A stretch of 64,000 nt of DNA from Anoplolepis gracilipes. Its lineage: Eukaryota; Arthropoda; Insecta; Hymenoptera; Formicidae. Below, piece by piece: positions 58,401-64,000 of the stretch. The notes under the pieces were generated by a model, which made no database searches, was not told where the DNA came from, and saw only the letters and a program-made list of their open reading frames with translations. The position numbers were made by a program, and so were the translations under genes. The stretch spans positions 2,559,501 through 2,623,500 of the forward strand of contig NC_132979.1 in assembly GCF_047496725.1 (NCBI RefSeq), written 5' to 3'. Numbering within the stretch: the first letter of the stretch is position 1; every line of letters starts with the position of its first letter.

Positions 58401-59453
58401 TGCTAAAAGTCGAACGGAGCCTATCCCGATAATACGCGTATTATGTGTGTTCTATATGTATAATACATACATATTGTACGCGATCAGCGATGGAAATCTC
58501 ACCTCGCAAGCTCATTCTTTTTCTAGCCTTCTCAGGAAAATTGTATACTGGGCACCGGATATATTATCCTCTTGCGAAAGAGGACCAACACGGTCGCCGA
58601 TTCTCACCCTTACATCTCGTTCTCCGTACCTCGAATCGTCGTTATCATCCGTGCGATCCGTGTCAGAATTGCATGGCCAAGTATCCTTGACCTCCAAGCA
58701 ACCGTGCGGCCAGTGGGACGAGACCCTCTCGCAGACGATGACGCGAGCTACCGGGGAAATTGGTCAAGGAAGAAGCAGCGGAGGAAGAACGACGGAAGGA
58801 GCAGAAGAAGGACGTCTGACGGTGGCGGAGGAAGAGCTGGCCTAGAAACGTCGCTTCCCCGGCGCTTCCCGACGCATTCGACGACGAGTTTTACCTTCAG
58901 AAGCGACCAAGGAAAGAGGAGGACGGTGGGGTACACGCTTCTTTCCCACCTCTCGCTGTCTCGGGCGGCACAGCCTTCCTCTCCTTTTGACGGTCATCGT
59001 CGACGATGATGGTAATGGTAAATGGCCCATGGAGAGGCTCTCCATTCCGCGCCTCCACTGGAAACGGGAGCACGCCACGTGAAAGTAGGAAGGGGAGGCT
59101 ATAGCCAGCCCGACGTCGCTTCGTGCGCCTCAGTCGTTCGTGGACCTCGAAGGACGATAGAGGTCGAAGAGGTCTCACTTCCTCCTCTCCTGGCCTCCTC
59201 GCGGACTCCTCGCACGCTCTTTCCTCGAGTCTCCTTCTCGCCGGTCTCTCTTCTTCTTCTTTTTCTTCTCTTCTTCCGTTTTCTCCTTCGCTCTGCTCTA
59301 CTCTCGTACGACCTCGGTGACGAGGGGGCCTCGACAATAAAATAATCATCCGTTGAAGCCCAAGGATTCCTCCCGCCTGCGTGAGGATAACGTTTCGTGA
59401 AGTCGCCGCATCGGCAACATCGTGATATTAAGCGAGAAGATATTAGCGGAAGA
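58400..59453 (+). promoter_or_regulatory. CpG-rich 5' region of the signal-peptide gene
   Basis: A sharp rise in GC and CpG over about 1 kb immediately before the signal-peptide ATG. Open frames on both strands are long only because the DNA is GC-rich and purine/pyrimidine-skewed (EEEERPARRR- or SSSFSSLL-type strings). Promoter and 5' UTR are the likely content; no TATA box was found. Confidence 0.4.
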
Positions 59454-59508
59454 ATGCGTCGTCAACTTTCGCTCGTCCTCGGGATCGTTCTGCTGGGCTG
59501 TCTTCAAG
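59454..59508 (+). CDS. First coding exon of a secreted or membrane protein (partial gene)
   Basis: ATG in context GGAAGAATGC begins MRRQLSLVLGIVLLGCLQG, a textbook signal peptide with positive n-region, hydrophobic core and small polar end. The frame ends at a splice donor, either CAAG/GTCGGT at 59508 or GTCG/GTATCA at 59512. No downstream exon was recognised in the rest of the window, so the gene continues beyond 64000 through a long intron. The product cannot be named from the signal peptide. Confidence 0.55.
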
Positions 59509-62500
59509 GTCGGTATCAGTTTTGAGGATATATCGAGAGTGCCGCGATCGGGATCACGTTCGAAATGTCGTAGAACGCGTTGAGTGCACCACGTGTTAAT
59601 TTAAGTATACTTATTTAGGATTAAATGAATAGCAAAAATTCAACAATAGTATAACGAGTTAATTTTTAAGGCAATTCGAATACATTAATATGCTCTCTGT
59701 TATGTGTTCGTTTATATAAATGATAATTCCATTTCATTCGTCAAATAATCAAATGATAGAAGCGAATGTTTATATCATTTCTTTATAATAATCTCCCAAC
59801 TAAACTTTTGTTTTTTAATACACTTTTCAAAAATAAAAAAGCTATTTGCATTGTCATCGCTCTTTGCTTCACACATGAGTAATTAAGAAATGGACAAAAC
59901 TAATAGAGTCACAACCAGAATTCATTCATTCTTCTATGAAAAATGAACGATGGAGAATATTTTATTAAAATTCTCGTTAATGACCCGCCATAAAACTTTA
60001 GCGGAGGATTCGGCATGTTAGAATCCATGAAGAACATTAAGATCGATAAGGAACTAGTTCAAAGACTAAAATATTTAAATCCCGATAATGTTTCGCACTA
60101 TTTTCGAGATTGAAGAAATATTCTCACGAAAATTCTTCTCCTTAGCTTAATTGTATAATTTAACTGAAATTTATTTATAAGAGTATAAATTGCTGCTAAA
60201 GAAGAAAAAACTAGCACTGATATACATCAATCGTCAAAGGAAAAAAAAAAAATATTAATACTTGACATTCTAAGATTTCTAAGCAGATTCAACATAAATC
60301 ATTAAAGTATCTACTTAAATAATTTTTTGACTGTCAAGACGTATCTATAATTTAATTTTGTTTATATAATTTATGTCAATCTATTAATGCATAATTAAAT
60401 CAGTAAGAATTTTCTATATAATGTAAACAGATAAACACAGTATTTCTAAAATTAGGAATGCATAGTTTTAATGAAATTTTATTTAAAAAATTATCAATAT
60501 TCGGTATTAAAAATCGAAGATCGTAATAGTGATGCTTTCGAAAGAGCGCGCGCAAACGGGACACATTTAATATAAAACTATAGAAGCGATTAAACAGCTA
60601 TTTAAAGTAGGAAATGTGACGAGGTGTGAAATTCAGATCTTCCATTTACGTATAGTCTGACACACGGAAGTTACGGTCCATGAGTATATGGCTGTGATTA
60701 AGAAACCGTTCTCTTCCTCGGAGCGAGGAGCAACAAGTAAATGAGAGCGACAAGGTTTACCGAAATTCATACATAGTATACATAAATTTATACGCAGTAC
60801 GCACACACACATACGTGTCGACCTGTATGCACCTTCCCCTTTCGCTTGCGGCGAAGGGCGTTGGTAGAGGGGCACCCATTGAACCCGCCGCAGGGAGCCC
60901 CGGCATTCTCGGTTAAATGCACGACGTTCTTTCAGGGAGGAAAAAAGGAGGCGGAGGACGAGTGCGGAGAGAAGTTTTTCGTTTTAATCTCTCGCATGCT
61001 CGCATCCTCGTGCACAAGTCGACTCACAGAGCCGATCTTGTTCCTCTTTCTCTTGACTCCTCTCGATTTACGGTTCGTTGTATGCCCTTTTGCTCAGTGG
61101 ATTGTCAGTGGCGTATCACGTCGGTGGTACATATACTTTTCAATTTTTATCCGCGTATCTCAATGACTGAATTAAATATTAACAAATTAAATTAATGTAA
61201 TTTATAATCAGAAAGAATTCTTTCTCGGTAGTGGTTCAAAAGTATAGCTTGTTGTATAAAATATATTATAGTAATTACAAAAATTTAATTTAATTTTTTA
61301 TATACAACATGGAAAATCTTTGATTAAAAAATTATTTTTGCATAATATTTCTTTTGTATGTATATAAAAAATATTACGCAAAAAAAAAAAAAAAAAAAAA
61401 AAAAAAATAGTGATATAATAAACAATTTTTTTAATCAACCGCGTTTATAATCTAAAGATTTATTTAATACCGGAAATATCCAGGGGCTACTGCATCTGTA
61501 CGATTGCTAAATGAGGTTTGTTTGCATCCGTATGAGAGATAAACCAACTCTCCGAGGCTTCTCCATCTTATAATTTTTTTTTCTCCGTTATCTCTGAAGG
61601 AATGCACGCGCACAGCGCAACCGGGAGATACGTGACGGGTCTCTTGATGATGGTCTCGCGGTTGGAGTTACGGAGGTTACGCTACTGCCGAGCCCTTATA
61701 GGTCGGCATCGAGTGTTCGGCCGGGTACATAATACGTACGTAAAACGACGGGGTTGACGTGTCTAATTAAGTATGCTAATCGTCGGCTAAAACTCATTGC
61801 TCGTACGAACGAGTCTGAAAATCCATGGAACACGCGATGCGCGCACAACTCGCGCGAGCGTGCGTGAAAAATCGCGGAAATAACAAGTAATACCGCTGGG
61901 GCCCTTTACGACAGCGACCCTCTCACCTCCCGGTCGTAACCGACTTCCGATCCGCGGTCTATAATGACGCTTGGAATGCGTCGTGGATGTCGACGAGTGG
62001 GAAAGTAATCTCGTCCTCAGACGATAACTGCCTTCACTATCGGGCGAAGCCATCGTTCGCGCAATTCATCCCTTAATTAATTGGAATCCCCGGCAATTTT
62101 TATACCGCAATTAAGTAATCCGAAACGATCGACTTACAAGTAGGCGATTAAATGTGAACGTTATGTTGATCTTAATCGCTGCTAAATATTTTAATTTATG
62201 AAACTTACTAAAACGTTTACGAGACAAAACCAATCGTATGTGCTTTACGTTAGACATTTAATTTCCATGCTAATCGTTTTACGCGCGAAGATTATCATAG
62301 TCACAAAAACATTTAATTTATATCTTACAACGATTATATATGTGATAAAATAAAAGTACTGTTGGCTGAATTTTATACGCCAGACCAAATTATCTTCATT
62401 AAAAAGCGATTCGCGATTGTTCGCGAATAAATATATAGCCGTCATCATTGAGATTACAGTTATTTCTCATATTCTGTCAGATCACGAGATAATACTGTTT

Positions 62501-64000
62501 CGCCGTACAGACCTCGATCCTTAAGCGAGTTTTAAGATCAACGACAGCGAAAGCATACATAACACGTGGCACATCTTGAGCTTATGTAAATTACGATCAT
62601 CATCGACCAAGCTATCGCGACGAATAAACTTTTATCGCAATTGCCATTTTACCGCCATTGCTTAGTGCATTTTATATGCCAATTAACAATACGCCCTGGA
62701 TTTTACTGAGCCTTTAATAGCCGATAATTTGCAGACGTAATCAGTGTCGGACGCGTTTCTCCCTTTCTACACCACTGATCCAGCGTCATGAAACGATATC
62801 GTTTTTTTCTAATCGCATGTCGTCGCGTTGGTTGATTCTCACTTCACGACGCGAGTTTCATTAAACCATCAGTAACGATAAATCACTCGTGCGCGTGTTC
62901 CCGCTCAGACCAAACGAAACGACACGAATGAAGTTGGATTTATAGGTCCCGAAGATAAAAGAGAAAGTTAAAAGAGAGGGGTAAGAAAAAGGGGAGGAAA
63001 AAAAGGGGGCCTTAAAATCTTTGTCGCGGACCGTGGGATTTTTACTTCCGGATATGTACTTTTATGAGAAATTTCTCAGGATAAAAAGCAAATTGTTGTT
63101 GACCCTCTTTGAATACTCAACAAGTTTCTGCTACAAAGAATTCCAAACAATAAAATGTGTGTTTATTTCTTTCAGCCCTCTGTCGGCGATGTTTCCTTAT
63201 ACATATGTAAAATCTCGTTAAAGAATACAATTATAATTTATACAATTATATTTTATTGTTGGCTGGATAGCCGACATATCTTTAACATTGCATTCTTGCA
63301 CGTCATAATGACTAGGCGCTTAGTTCTTAATCCTCTGAATTTTTTCTCAATTATTCGAATAAACGCGCGCCCATTTCTTTCGGGAAAGGTCTGATGGGAT
63401 TTTAATTCTTCAATAAAAGCTTCTTTGTTCTTTGATCGTTTGTCGGTGCAATTTGTAGCAAGACACAAGGGAAGGAAATAAGTGAGAGAGGGAATAGCAA
63501 GAGAAGGGAGATGTAGTTGCATGCGCACGGGCCCACACATCTTGAAAATTGCAAACTATTTTCATTTGTCTCGAGCAGCCCACTTGAAATATTAAGAGAT
63601 ATATTATTATTAAAGTACAATGTCGAATTGCTTGCATCTGATGCATTTTGGACATTTCCTTTTATTAAAAACTCCCACTTACAATATTAAGTGTTTAAAA
63701 ATTCATTATCATTCTTTTTACGCGTTTTATGAAAATATATTTGTTAAAAAATGTTACTTTGCATTCATCAAGAGTATTTAGTTATTTGACTTACGAATAA
63801 AGTTTGCCTAAATCTTTATTTTTCATTGCTAAATATTCCATAACTATTTTATAGATTTTTTAGAAGCTTCTACTACGTATTTTATGTATTTTCAGAAACT
63901 GAATTTGTTTAAAAAAAATTGTTACTTTTATTTTGTTTTTTGCATAATCGTAATTCAACGCAGTGATTATATAAACGTGACATTGTTAAAAAATTTTTAA
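59509..64000. other. Probable long first intron, no exon recognised
   Basis: Mostly AT-rich with isolated CpG-richer patches (60830-61100, 61580-62080, 62880-63010). It contains a poly(A) run at about 61379-61408 and (CA)n-like sequence near 60800. No frame has signal of a protein family on either strand. Confidence 0.45.

Noticed and set aside
58897..59349. 150-codon minus-strand frame rich in Glu and Arg
   Set aside because: It lies in the purine-skewed CpG-rich 5' region of the plus-strand signal-peptide gene and has no family character.

Overview
The window is animal nuclear DNA, most likely from a hymenopteran insect and plausibly an ant. It has intron-split genes with GT-AG junctions, AT-rich intergenic DNA broken by CpG-rich islands, very many (CT/GA)n and (TA)n microsatellites, and short palindromic elements. 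Its best-recognised proteins are insect Dorsal and AREL1. There is no operon, CRISPR array or prokaryotic signal. I assembled genes by hand from splice sites, reading phase and protein family knowledge; nothing was searched against a database.

Layout from left to right. About 1-4764 is simple-repeat-rich DNA, probably intron or 5' flank. It precedes the last two coding exons (+, 4765-5126) of a very acidic prothymosin-alpha-like protein. After an AT-rich gap comes the Rel/NF-kB factor dorsal (-, coding 16436 to 10005). It offers two alternative C-termini, two small phase-neutral cassette exons (one carrying the nuclear localisation signal) and a probable GC-AG intron in the 5' UTR. Upstream and divergent lies an intronless Arg/Cys-rich ORF (+, 18310-18756). 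A five-exon coiled-coil protein gene follows (+, 19284-22009).

The largest gene is the HECT ubiquitin ligase AREL1 (-, coding 49796 to 23986, 15 coding exons). Its first coding exon is separated from the second by a 20.4-kb intron. That intron contains a complete three-exon leucine-rich-repeat secreted-protein gene on the opposite strand (30207-32241), several palindromic MITE-like elements and some unexplained exon-like islands.

Right of AREL1 are a five-copy 144-bp tandem repeat (51488-52204) and a candidate small secreted-peptide gene (+, about 53084-53905) with TATA box, initiator, signal-peptide-like exon and poly(A) signal. Finally there is a signal-peptide first exon (+, 59454-59508) of a gene that runs off the window.

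Dorsal (Toll-pathway transcription factor) and AREL1 (a ubiquitin ligase linked to apoptosis control in mammals) are neighbours, but nothing in the sequence shows a functional link. The most novel candidates are the small secreted-peptide gene, the tandem SAM-like N-terminus of AREL1, and the NLS-excluding splice options in dorsal.
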